Of a DNA stretch of 64,000 bases, positions 35,301 through 47,500 are shown piece after piece. The DNA comes from Cotesia glomerata. Taxonomy: Eukaryota > Arthropoda > Insecta > Hymenoptera > Braconidae. The translations under genes and the position numbers were made by a program. Where the stretch lies: positions 33,746,305-33,810,304 of the forward strand of contig NC_058158.1 of NCBI RefSeq assembly GCF_020080835.1, read 5' to 3'. The notes beneath the pieces are model-generated. The model was not told the origin of the DNA. It saw nothing but the letters and a program-made list of their open reading frames with translations, and did no database searches. Every line of letters starts with the position of its first letter. The first letter of the stretch is position 1.

Positions 35301-38300
35301 TTTAAAGTTTTTCTGAAAAATTTGATAAAGTTTTCTATAAAATAAATTTTACAATTGTTCATTTTCACACTACCTGGTTGTTTTTACCCAATGGATGGGT
35401 TTTATCGTAGATAATATTCCTGGATTCTCAATTCCAAATTTATGATCCATAAAAAATCGACGTATCATTTTTTTTTATTTATTTAAAAAGTTTTGATATC
35501 AAATATGCAATTAATAAAAACGTGTATGTATAAAAATGATTCTAAAAAAGTTTTCTCCGTGATTATTTATAAAAAATTAATTTCCAAGTCTATATAACTA
35601 TTCATGAATCCACAAAATAATTGAATTATCTTCACAATAAATTTATTTACTTAATAACAATCTGTTGATTATTTATAGGATTAATGTTATAAATAAACGT
35701 GTAAATAATTGGTAAATAGTTTCAAATACAATTTATTAATAAGAAGAAAATATTATACGTACACAGTAAAAAATTTTGCGTCATTGCGTCAAAAAATTTT
35801 GTGTTAAAAATTTTTATGTTAAATATTTTACACTTTTTTGTGTTAATTTAACATTTTTCTGTGTTAATTTAATACAATTAATGTTAAATTTACACATAAA
35901 AGTGTTAAATATTTAACACAAAAATTTTTAACACAAAATTTTTTGACGCAATGACGCAAAATTTTTTACTGTGTAGTAACAACTTAATGGTTCAAGAAAG
36001 ACTAACTACTTACAAGTAGACAGTAATACAATAATCCCTATTGGTATTTATGAGTAACATATTAAATTCAGATAACTATAGAAATATATAAGTATGCATG
36101 TTTGCTATAGTGATTAAACTTTTAACACAATCAATTTTCAATCAAAACTCTAAAATAAATCAATTTCTAATTTTTGCAGTCAAAATTAACCGAGCCTGTA
36201 AATGACAACTCTCCAATATTAATTTATTCGGACATTAAACGTATCAATTTATGCTTACTCTATATACATTGCCCGCAACGGAAATTAATCACATTAATTT
36301 CTATCAAGTTATGCAATTATAATCATAATTACTCATACTATATCATTTAATTTTTTTTCTTCGTTAATCGTGAATCCGATTGACATTAACTGAATGAATA
36401 AAATCAGGTAGAAGTGAAGTAAACAATCGCAAATTTCAGCAAACACAGTCCTCAAAGTCATCAATTTTGCTTTGCGAGCTACAAAGTAAAAATGAAATGT
36501 CAATAAGCCTATTTAATTAACACAGCTAACAGTTAACAGCTAACCTTTAGTTCATTGACTGAAATAGCAATTACCATGTGGACATAACTCTTTGTACTTG
36601 GACACAAAGGGTAAATATCTAAGTCCAAGTACTGCTTTGGGTTACTGAAATATAAACCATGTCATCAGCACGTCGCATTCTTCATTTTCTTCATTTAATA
36701 ATTATAACTCATATTTACTAATACATATGCGCATGTAAGTCATTCAATGAAGATAAATTATTCAAAAAGCAATATGCGTATTTCTTTCTTTACTCAACTC
36801 GGACACAATTTTATAACTTTGTGTAACTTCATTTGAAGTAATAATAACGTAATACTTAAACTTTTTAATAACACCATTCTGTTATATATTTTACTTATAT
36901 CTCTTCGCTCAGAATGTAGGTATTAAAATTTTATTATAATCCACTTTATCTTCTTCTCGCCAGGAGGAAACCATTATTTTTATCCACAGTAATGTAAAAT
37001 AGATATATTTCTTCGTGAAAATGTCAACTGAAACAAAAATACAAAGTTGTTAAAAAAAGATCTTTAATTGATTGCAGTTATATTAAATAAATATAGGAAA
37101 AAAAGTAATTTAAGTTTGTTGATAAATTAAAGGCTATAAATAAAAGTAGACATTTTTATAAGAAAAGAAAAAAATTAGTTCCTTTGTATTTTGAGTTTAC
37201 GTCGAGGAGAATAAAGACGTTGGAGTCTAGTGAAACAGCTCGATAATTCACCCGGCAGTTATAGAATAGAAATTCTACACTTATTTTCCTTACCTTACTT
37301 GTGTACTGTCTGTACTGTATTCGGTGCAGCTATATATTATCGAGTAATATAAAAGTAAAGCTTTCAGAAGAAAGGACGTGACTTTTATACTACTACTAAA
37401 AATCCTGCGGGTATTAGAGAAAAGTCTCGAAGGACTAATGTTGCATGTTCACTTGGATTAAATAGACCGTCAATTAATTGGGGATGAGAAAATTTACTAC
37501 AACCAAGACCGTTTATTTTTAATATTACTTTAAAAAGAAAAAAAATTTTAATAATTTATGTCTACATAATGTGTAGTAAGCATAAACATATGGATGAATA
37601 AATATAAACACGCGAAGCAATATTTTTAGTTAATGCTCGAACACATAAAACAAAAAATAGTTTATTTCTTCTATTAAGATAATTCATATAAAAAAAAATA
37701 TTATAATATTATAAATGCGACGAAGGGCAAAAAAATGGATATAAAAAGATGATGTTGTTTATTTCAATTGAGCTGGGATCAAAAAAGTAACAAAAAAGAT
37801 GTTTTGTTATTTTGCTAATGAGCGGGTGAATGCGAATGAATAAAACCAAGTTTTTTTTCAGAATGTGAACGTGCATGGTGGATATCCATATAGTAGAAAA
37901 AAAGAAGAGTGATAATAAAAGCGAACGAGCTGAGAGACCGGGGTAAAACTTTTGACGCTGTTTTTCCCATAGTGCCAAAGAATAAACAGAGGAGGAAGTA
38001 AAATAAAAGATAGAGGGTAGATAAAAAGACGAAAAGAGAAGTGAGCATTGTCACAAGAGACTATTTTTACCACTGAGATTCTACTATTAACGAACCTATT
38101 CAACGATAGCTATGTGACTCTATAACACAGATATACACTTACATTATTTAGCTTTCAGCTGATATCTATATTTTATATCTTCATCTCTAGCTTTTATCTA
38201 TAGTTACATTTATCTTCATACATGTTTATAAATATACGTATTAATTTAAGCACAGAGGAGTACGTGCCTGCAGAGTATCGATACAAAAGATAATGCTAAG

Positions 38301-41300
38301 TCTTTAAAAGCGTATCTCCCAGTTCCAGACGATTCAAAAAGTTTAACATTCTGGCTTTGAGGTTTTCTCAACCGTTCAACGGATATATAATGGGAAAAGT
38401 ATAGAGCAGAGACTGTAAGGCAAGTTGATTGCATTGATGTACGATGGAATAACGTTAGTGTTAGAGAAACTGTAGGATTTGCGGTGCTTCGGTACCGTGG
38501 GAGGGCTCCAGGTGAATGAAGATGGGAAGAAAAAATAAAAATGATGAAAAATAAAATAAAAAAAAAGTGAAGCTTCTGATGCGAGAGTGATCTACAGACA
38601 TAGTCATGAGAAAAAAGAAGCTATATTGGCAAATTGCCACCGAGAATGACCCACTTTTTTATTCGAGATTAACCCATGACATTGCTATTCCGCGAGGAGT
38701 TTTTTTTACAGCTATTGTTGCAATTACGTGAACGATCCTCAAGATAAATTGACACATACAATAATATACTGTGTAGGGAATAAATATATTTAAATGTGAT
38801 GTATTGCACAGAAAAAAAATTAACTTGAATCAAGATTTATGATTTCTCTAAATTATTATTGTAAATTAATTATATAATTAAGCTTTCTTGAATTTTAATT
38901 TAATTTAATTTATACTTTGAAAAAAATTTAGCTTGAATCAAGATGAAAATTATTGAATCGAGAAAATAATTTTGAAGAGTTTCATTGTCTTGAATCAAGA
39001 CGGAAAATTCTTGAATCAACTTAGAAGGATTTGTTTATAGTTAAAAATATTTGTTAATATTTAAAAAATCATTTATTAGAGACCACTTTTTAGTCCTTAA
39101 CAAATATTTCTTAGTATTTAAAAAGATTTATTAATATTTAATAAATGAATATTAAATTTATTAAATACAAACAAATCATTTTAAATACTAAGAAATATTT
39201 GTTTGATACTAAAAAATGGTCTCTAATAAATGATTTGTTAACTAATAACAAATATTTTTTGATACAAATAAATCCTTCTATCAGTGAAGTAAGATTTACT
39301 GAAGTCAAGAAAAATTTCTTAGTTGAAAAATTTTTCTACTCAAATCAAGAAGATGAAATTCTTCAAAATTATTTATTTGATTCAAGTTAATTTTTTTTCT
39401 GTATACCAGTCCTATGAACAGATGTTCTGCATCTCTATCGGACAGATATGTCATGTATTATATTATATATTGATATTCTGTAATATTTTCTGGTTATTAA
39501 ATAAATAAAATAAAGATTCTTGAACCAAGAAAATAATTTTGAAGAGTTTCATTGTCTTGGATCAAGACGAAAAATTTTTGAATCAAGTAAAATTTACTTT
39601 AAATAGGAAAAATTTCTTAGTTTAAGAATTTTTCTACTCAAGTAAAGAACATGAAATTCTTCAAAATTATTTACTTGATTCAAATAAATGTTTTTTTCTG
39701 TGTGTGATTATTATTTTAGTAAATAAATCGGTGGGATAACAGAGGAGTCCGGTTTGTATTCTAGGTGGAAATGAGCCGAAAAGTCTTCCAGTGAGTGAGC
39801 AACCATTTGTCCATTTTGTCGATGCCCACAATCAGTTCCGGATTTATCGAGCGGCCCTATGCCGTTTTATTATATTGATGCACCGAGAAGTGAACATAAT
39901 TCGGGAGTTCATGCCCTGGTAATTTTACCAGTCTGCAATCTGATGCAATTGTTGGATATTATTATGGACATTTGCATAAATATGTAATATATATATATAA
40001 TACATAATATATGTATGATGTAAGAGAACGTCAGACTGGAGGCGAATTGCTGTAAAATATTTTGCCGAAAACTTCTGTGATGACGGAGCAAATTCACAAA
40101 TGTCATGCGGTCGCATATTTTATGTATGAGAAGAATGATGTCAGTAGACCTGTGGGCTGTAGGCTTTAGGCTCTACCCTTTCGAGATTGCTCTGACACCT
40201 ACATCTTCGTAGGTTCTCCTTTGATTTTTTGTAGAATATGAAAAACTGTCACGTTCTTTCACTGAAAGCCTTTTTATTAATAATAAATTCCGCTTGCCTT
40301 GACATTATCTATGAAAAAAAATATACTTTTAAAATTTTTATATTTTCATCTTGGGTTACTGTTATTATCATAAAAAATTTTTTACTTACAGCCGTACCTG
40401 ATCGTGGCGTAAAAAAATTCGGAGATGAGTGCAAAGAAGACCGAGAGTGTGGGTTCGACGGGTCATTTTGTGACCCGAGAAGTAAAAGATGCTACTGCCG
40501 AGAAGAATATCCTGTAACGAATCATATAGACAAGTGTGGAATTCGTAAGTATAATTTTTTTTTATAATTTAGTATATAGATTTCTTGGACAATTAGCTTG
40601 CATGATCCCTAAAATGAGCGAAATTCGTTAATAAGTTTAGAAATGGTAGCTCTTCAAAATTATAAAAATAGTGAAAATCACACAGTAAAAAATTTTGCAT
40701 CAATGCGTCAAAAAATTTTGTGTTAAAAATTTTTATGTTAAATATTTAACACTTCTTTGTATTAATTTAACACAATAAATGTTAAATTTACACATAAAAG
40801 TGTTAAATATTTAACGCAAAATTTTTTACTATGCACGTTTTCGGTGACTTTATTGATGTATAACTTTCGATTGAAAAGAGATTGCTAAATTTTGATCAAT
40901 TCATGTGAAAACTCATGTAATCACCTTTAATTTTACGTTTATAACATTGAAGTTTTGACCATTTTTAGTTATTTTATCAAAGTTAAGAGTGCAATTAAAC
41001 CATTTTCGATTTATATATCAACTTATATATGTTATTTTATCAAGAATTTTATTCTGTGAAATTTATCTTCCATTTTAGCTGTGGCTGAATGACGTTTTTT
41101 TTTTTTTATAATTTATTTCCTAGTATTTGTAAATTTGATATTTCCAGTCAATACATTGTAATTGCCGAGGTAATAAAAAACATTAATATTGGCAATGTTT
41201 CGATGACAATTTGGCCTCCAGCTAAAACCAATAAATTACGTTATTATTCATACAAACAAATTAAAATTTATCATTTATAATTTTGGTATTGTGAAGAGCA

Positions 41301-44300
41301 TTCAATAATTTATTGCTACGAAATAAATTATAATAAAAACCAACATTTCGTCATTTACATATTTTCTCTTTTCAATACCATTAAAAGTACCTCATTAATA
41401 TTAATTAAATAAAATTACTTGGGTCACGTAAAAAATGTAATGGTTTTCTCATTAATTTTAAATTTAGATGAAAGTTATAAGTTATAATTAAATTATAAGA
41501 CTTACATTTCATATATTAATCTTGTGTTAAATGTTATCACGTTTTCATTTTATGATAAATTCCTTTATTATGAAGTTGAACAGATCCACAATGTAATTAC
41601 AGAATTCCTGGATAATAGTATTGAGAATTTGAAATATTTTACAGCTGCAAATGTGAACGAGTCATGCTTTTTTACCGAACAATGCGAGGAAAAGGTATCG
41701 CAGACAGAATGCCGAGATGGACGTTGCATCTGCATATTCGAGAAAATTCCAGTTCTCCAACCGGGAGGAGTTTTCGAGTGTATCGGTAAATAGATTAATT
41801 AAAAAAAAAAATCATACAACCAAGTACTCCCACATTTATCTATGAAAATTAATTTAGCAGACATTTGATAATTTTAAGAATTTTATTTAACAAGTAAATT
41901 ATGGTAAAAAATAATTAGAAAAAAAATTGACATGTAAAAATTAAAAAAAATGAAATTTTTTATAAATAATTTTTTAGAACAAATTTATTTGTTAAAAAAA
42001 ATTAAAAAATAGTCAAATTATTGCTAACTTCGATGATAATAATAAATTTAGCCAACGTTTTTACTTTTTTGATTTTTTTTTATTGAAAAAATTGGAGCAA
42101 AAAAATATTTTAAAAAAATTGCACTTCCAATTTTTCAAGTTTTTTACAAATTAAATTTTTTTCGATTTTTTTTCAATAAAAAAAAATTCTAAAAATTTTT
42201 AGATGTCGGCTTATTTAATTTTCATACTTCAATTTGATGATTTATCTGCAAAAAATAAATATTAATTTTATTATTATTATTATAATCGTAAACAGCGGAG
42301 GTGAAGGAAGAAGAAAATTTGCGCTACACGGATCCAGCGATGATAGGAATTCTAGTGGCGATGGCTCTCATGTTCATAATAATCTGTGTGGTCCTAAGAC
42401 TCTTCAGCAAGTGAGTAGACGATAAATTAACCCTAATATGAAGTAACAAAGGTAATTAAAAGCCGCAAATTCAAAAATAATGATGCTCAGAGCTCGCTGG
42501 CGTGAAAACCGTACAATATTCAACACTCCGAACGCTCGTCTGATGAACGTCTCGCTGCTTCGTGACAACAACAAGCTACTTCACGCTCAGGAGCGACGCG
42601 GGTCGAGAGCGAGTCAACGAGGACCCTCGAGGCAACCTTCCATGGCATCTCTGAGGGCCCACTCACCCAATGGCTCGCAGCAAGGTGCGAAAAACACACA
42701 GCGAGTGAACCGTACGGGTTTTTATCAATTCAATTACTAAGCAAGCAACTTTTATTATCGAGTTATCTTGTATCTTCCTTGTTCATAGAGCGAATATATA
42801 TCTTCATATATATTTGTATACTTGTATACATACTTGACTTTGACGTGTTCAGATTTTGTTATAGATCATAGTCTAGACCTATATTTCTGCTGCCTAATAT
42901 CAACCTTAATTAACTAACAAAAATCATTAACATTAACAAACTCCTTTTGATACACTTGTGTCCTTAAATTAACTAAGTTAAGTGTTGGAATAATTACTAT
43001 TGTTTTTATCTCGCATGACTTGATCGTTAACCACGATCACGAATTACATCTCATGGAAGGTATGAGGCATGTATACTATGTTTTACCTCAACTCTGGCTC
43101 TTTATACACTGGTTTTAATTTTACGTTATTTTTTTTTTTTTTAATAAAGTAAAAATTTCAACTAAAATGAAATTTTTTTTGTAATTATTTATAAGTGAGG
43201 TCAAACTTATTTTTGGACATATCTAGGTGAAAAATTGACATTTTTTTTTATTCTGCTTGTTTTTACGATATTTATTTTTTAGATTTTTATAACAATTAAA
43301 TTACAATTAAAATAATTTAGAAAAAAAATCCACATGTAGAAATTTCAAAAAAATTATTAGTGCGAATTTTTTAAAATATATTTTTTATAATAATTGATTG
43401 GTTATAAAAATTTAAAAAATTGTCAAATGTCTGCTAATTTCAGTATCATAAAAATTAATATTTCAATAGCTTTTTTACCTTCAAAAGTTGGAGAAAATTT
43501 TGGCTCTTATGTTTTTGGATAAAATTTCTATTTTATCTTTTTTTGATGTATTTTTTTTTAAATGCATAAAAAAACGAACAGTTTAAAAAAAAAAATTGAA
43601 TATCATTTTTCTAAAAAATTTATGAATTTTTTTGAAAATTTGTTAAAATTGTGATAATTAACTTTTTTTTTTAAATTATTAATTTTTTTATGTATTTAAA
43701 AAAAAAAACATCAAAATTTTCAAAAAAAAATTTCGTTCAAAAAAATAAAAATTAAAATGGTAGACTCGACTTGTAAATAAATAAAAATTCACTTTTTAAA
43801 AGTTAAATTTTTAAAGAATCTGAAAATTGTACAGTGTATCTTCATTACTTTTTCATACGTTAAAAAAACACAAGACTTTGTGAATATTTATTCAACAAGA
43901 CTCGTATTGTGACGTAAAATTTTAATCAATGTATTCTTCCTCACAAAACTCTACTCTACTCTACTTCCACTTTAATATGTCGAATAAAAAATACTAAGCA
44001 GCCGTATTTATCTTTGTTTAGATGTTTTCATAGTGTCTTTACTTGACAGTTTGTTATTTGAAGAATTGTGTTTTTCTTCTCAGTAGTTGAATGAGTGACG
44101 TGGAAAATAGTTGCTTGCTCAAGTAAATGACTTGCTTGTTACTCGTGTGACTATACTAAACTAGTCTACTGAAACAAAAATTATTATTTATCTAGTAATC
44201 ATTTAATTTATATTTTAATTTGTATCTTTTTTTCTTCTTTTTTTTTGTATTACTTATCTTAGTGAGCAGTCATAAATTTAGTGTTATTTAATTGGCGTTT

Positions 44301-44522
44301 AAAATAGGATGCTTCGATCCTCCTCGGGAAACTTCAATGACAGCTGTCTGATTGTCAGGGTCTCGTACAGGGTCACGCAGGGGAAGCCGCGGCAGCAGCG
44401 GGAACGCCTCATCAATATCAACAGCGATAAGGGTCAACAAATCGCCACCCCATCATCCCAACACCCTGAACGATCCAGTAATCGAGAGCGTCACCGTTGA
44501 GATCACCGAGGCCAGGGCGTAG
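32357..44522 (+). CDS. Single-pass membrane protein with two EB-like Cys-rich modules, unnamed
   Basis: Six coding exons, 32357-32480, 40392-40544, 41645-41785, 42296-42410, 42491-42684 and 44359-44522, join in frame to 296 aa. I do not recognise a named orthologue. Residues 1-~33 are a signal peptide (LICLIIVPWFLLG core). Exons 2 and 3 (residues 42-139) each hold a Cys-rich unit. The first is CKEDRECGFDGSFC...CYC...C; the second is CFFTEQCEEK...CRDGRCICIF...C, resembling EB modules. Exon 4 has acidic residues, then a membrane helix at ~152-173 (IGILVAMALMFIIICVVL). The cytoplasmic tail (~175-296) is Arg/Ser-rich (RRGSRASQRG, GSRTGSRRGSRGSS) and ends VTVEITEARA. For the last exon the acceptor ATTGTCAG|GGTCTCG (44358) keeps the frame. 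The upstream ATG frame at 44309 does not. A receptor or adhesion role is only a guess. Confidence 0.78.
35762..35973. mobile_element. 212 bp palindromic MITE with TA duplication
   Basis: CACAGTAAAAAATTTTGCGT at the left is exactly inverted at the right as ACGCAAAATTTTTTACTGTG, with pairing for about 70 bases. TA flanks both ends (35760-35761 and 35974-35975), the target choice of Tc1/mariner transposases. The interior is built from GTGTTAAATTTAACAC-like pieces. A shortened relative lies at 40681-40833. Confidence 0.88.
38807..39403. mobile_element. 600 bp inverted-repeat element with ~230 bp arms
   Basis: The left end is CACAGAAAAAAAATTAACTT. The right end is AAGTTAATTTTTTTTCTGTA. Arms share blocks such as AGAGACCACTTTTTAGT and ACTAAAAAATGGTCTCT, so the whole element folds on itself. 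The 81-residue frame at 39145-39390 lies in the right arm and is not a gene. A second, partial copy at ~39515-39703 ends TTTTTTTCTGTGTG. Confidence 0.82.
40681..40833. mobile_element. Short copy of the palindromic CACAGT MITE
   Basis: It starts CACAGTAAAAAATTTTGCAT and ends GCAAAATTTTTTACTATG, like the 35762 copy, but is 153 bp because part of the right arm is missing. It is flanked by CA rather than TA. It lies 136 bases after exon 2 of the EB-module gene. Confidence 0.8.
41840..42230. repeat. Two small palindromic repeats in EB-gene intron 3
   Basis: Positions ~41848-42035 carry TTAGCAGACATTTGATAATT ... TTGCTAACTTCGATGAT. Positions ~42045-42225 carry ATTTAGCCAACGTTTTTAC ... TTAGATGTCGGCTTATTTAA. 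The repeats fill the intron almost entirely up to exon 4. Confidence 0.65.
43181..43780. mobile_element. TTTACAAGTGGGGT-family element, diverged copy
   Basis: It runs from GTAATTATTTATAAGTGAGG to GACTCGACTTGTAAATAA and shares TTTATTCTGCTTGTTTTTAC and TTGGAGAAAATTTTGGCTCT with the copies at 9441 and 60474. A GCTAATTTCAGTATCAT-type repeat is inserted at ~43260-43455. It lies in intron 5 of the EB-module gene. Confidence 0.65.
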
Positions 44523-47500
44523 AAGACATCCTCATCCTACCAGTCTGCACTGTTCACCGTCTGAAAGCATTCATCGTGCTCTTTTTACTAACTTATAGGC
44601 AACAAGACGTTACTACTTACATTAACTAGCTACTAAATAATTATAACAAATCTCACATTAAAAAGTTGCCCTTTTATTATTTTTAAAAATTATTTTTTAA
44701 GTTCCAAGTTTTGAAACAAACACTTTTTTAAATTTAAGGGCAAGTCACTTGGACAAAATATTTATTACTGTTATAAAAAAAAAAAAGATACTTTGGTATA
44801 CTCTAACGAAAGTTTGTTTGTGCCGTCTTTAAGCTAATCAAATCAAGTATTAACGTTAGATATAAAACGCTACTATACATAAATAATAAAACTATTATAA
44901 ATTTAATTATTTATATATATATAAATATCAAGTACAACGCTTTAGATCTATTCGTAATGTCTCACGTTGGAGCTATTGAAGACAAAAGTATTATAGACAA
45001 TCGGATTGAAATAATTATTTCGATGCAATAAAATAAAATTGCATTTAATTATTTGAGGGTTGATAAAAGATGTGGATCACAGAACAAGACGCACGAACGG
45101 GGACCACACGAAAATAATTATTCGAATAATCACCAACTTTATTAAAGACAATGCCTGTAATAATATTATTACTCTTCATATAACTAAACGTAATTCTTAA
45201 TAATATTATTATAATTGTATTTATTAGTATTATTATTATTATTATTATTGTATCTATTATATTATACTAAACTATTTGATAAACTTGTTTCTATATTCAA
45301 TATAAAATGGCACTTATCAAATAGAATCTACGGTGACAGAGGAAGATATAGTCTTGTGTCGGACGCAATAGCTATAAAATAAAATTTAGTTAAAAAGACG
45401 CTAATTATTTATTAAGACACGAACGTAGGAACAAAGTGTAGTGATAACTTTGGATCTTTATACACTCAACAATCTAGTGAAGATATTTAAATAATATATT
45501 ATATTAATTATTACCGAGATAAATTATATTATAAAGGTAAATATTTACAATGCACGTTAATAAATTTACACGTGAGATTTCTAATAGATTCCTTTTTTTC
45601 TATAAACTATATACCTGATCTATGGAGTTAGCAATTATAAAGTGTATTAAATATTTGCATTTAGCTGTTAAGCAAGTTTGGTCCAAAGAATAATAAAAAA
45701 AAAAGTTTATTATATAATTGGTAACTTAAAAATGATGTACGATCATAGTGAAAAGATATTATCTCATTAAATAGTTTGCAATTTAGTGCCTACGCTGTTG
45801 CGCATATATCATTACGAATAATAAACACTTAAAATTTATTAAGAGATCATTCAAAAAAAAAAAAAAACGTCTATCAAATAATTTATAAATTTAATATAAA
45901 CCAACATTTATTATTGATAATAATGAATAATGAATAATAATAATTAAATATGATTGTAATAGATAATGAAGAAAGATGACTATTAAAGTTGTCACTGTTG
46001 TGATGATTTTTGGTAATTATTGTCTCGGTTTAAATGTGTCGAATAGGCTTAGCAATTAAACAACGCCTAGCGACTGTGCTGTATTCTGTGATTCTATGAC
46101 GCTATCATTAATAACTATTTAAAAAACATAAATAGTTGATACATTATTACATTTATTATTACTATTATATAATTATAACATTAATTATTATCATTAAATA
46201 CAGATATAATAATTACTGTCTTACAATTGAGTTATCTGATTGTCAGAAACTCGACTAACGCACGAATAGAATAAAATAAATGAAATAAAATCCTTGAAAA
46301 AAAAAAAATGAAGAAGAAAAAATAAAAAAAAAAATAAAACGATACATAAAAGAAGACGAAGTACTATTAAAATTAATCAATAATTACATACGTAAAAAAT
46401 TACTGTATATGATAATCAAGAATTAATGACGAGTTCTAAGAATAGAAAACGAAACATATTAATAATTTCAATGATTAACGACTAGCCTGATTAAGAAGAA
46501 AAATTAGGGGAAGGTTTTATCTTCATAATCAGGAGGCTTGTCGTTAATTGTTAACGTAAAGTACGAGAATCGACCACACGATAGATAAATTTAGAATAAC
46601 TCCGTTGATATGTAAACATTTACTAACAACGTCTAGTGCATTTATTATCATCAATATAGTTAATTATTATTATTAGTAATGATAATAATAAAGAATTAAT
46701 CATCTCTTCTCGGCTTAGAGCAGAGTGCCCATGACACTCCCTTTTCTACCTCTTTTTTACTCTCTATAAAAACTTTCGTATATTCGACTGTGCTACGTTT
46801 ATTTATATTAATTATTTATTGATATATTATTATAATTGTTATTATAAATTATAATAATGCACAGTCTTATCATTGTATCGTTTTAAGGGAACGTAGAGAG
46901 TTATTAGCTTGGCGTGTTTTTTCACTTATAAATTTATAAAGCAAGCTAAATGTTATTAATTATTGTCATGTAGAAGCGAGTGACTAATTACTGAAGGTTA
47001 TATTAGAAGAAGAAATTATTGGTCGATTGGACGAAGGATAGTCCAGCTTTGGGGAAGTGCTTGGACTATCTTTCGTTACTAAATCAGTTTGTCATCATTT
47101 AATAGTTTATTAAATAATATACACTGAATCGATAAAACTTAACAAATCATCATTGAAATCAAAAATATTCATTGATAAGTTACTATTAAATATGTACGAA
47201 TCGCTTAAATTGTAGCTTATTTTATTATTAAAATATCATTGTTTATTGTTGCTTGTGTTGTTATGAGTTTAATAAAACCATTTTCTTATTGTGTCGAATA
47301 TGCTTTATTTATTAATTATTAATTATATAAATATTATCTCCAGCACACGTAGTAACACTAAGTATTTTTTTTTTATTTCCAAATCACAAGATTATATCAA
47401 TTTAGTTGGTTACGAAAGTAAATAAATAAATTTCTTCACTCATTGTTTTTGAAGTTATACTTCTTTTGGCGCGTTAGGCAAAAATAATGAGGGTAAATTT

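Larger units (their letters stand above)
32481..40391 (+). other. 7.9 kb first coding intron of EB-module gene
   Basis: It contains no exon I can place. It holds a TA-flanked palindromic element (35762-35973), a 600 bp hairpin element (38807-39403) and a partial relative (39515-39703). Positions 32690-33200 and 34930-35060 are less AT-rich and could hold enhancers. A CTGCAG|GTAAGAG motif near 33660 might be the end of an alternative 5' exon, but no frame supports it. Confidence 0.55.

Noticed and set aside
39145..39390. 81-codon ORF
   Set aside because: Lies in one arm of a 600 bp inverted-repeat element.
44309..44500. 63-codon ORF starting MLRSSSGNF
   Set aside because: Out of phase with the upstream exons; the acceptor at 44358 gives the frame that joins.
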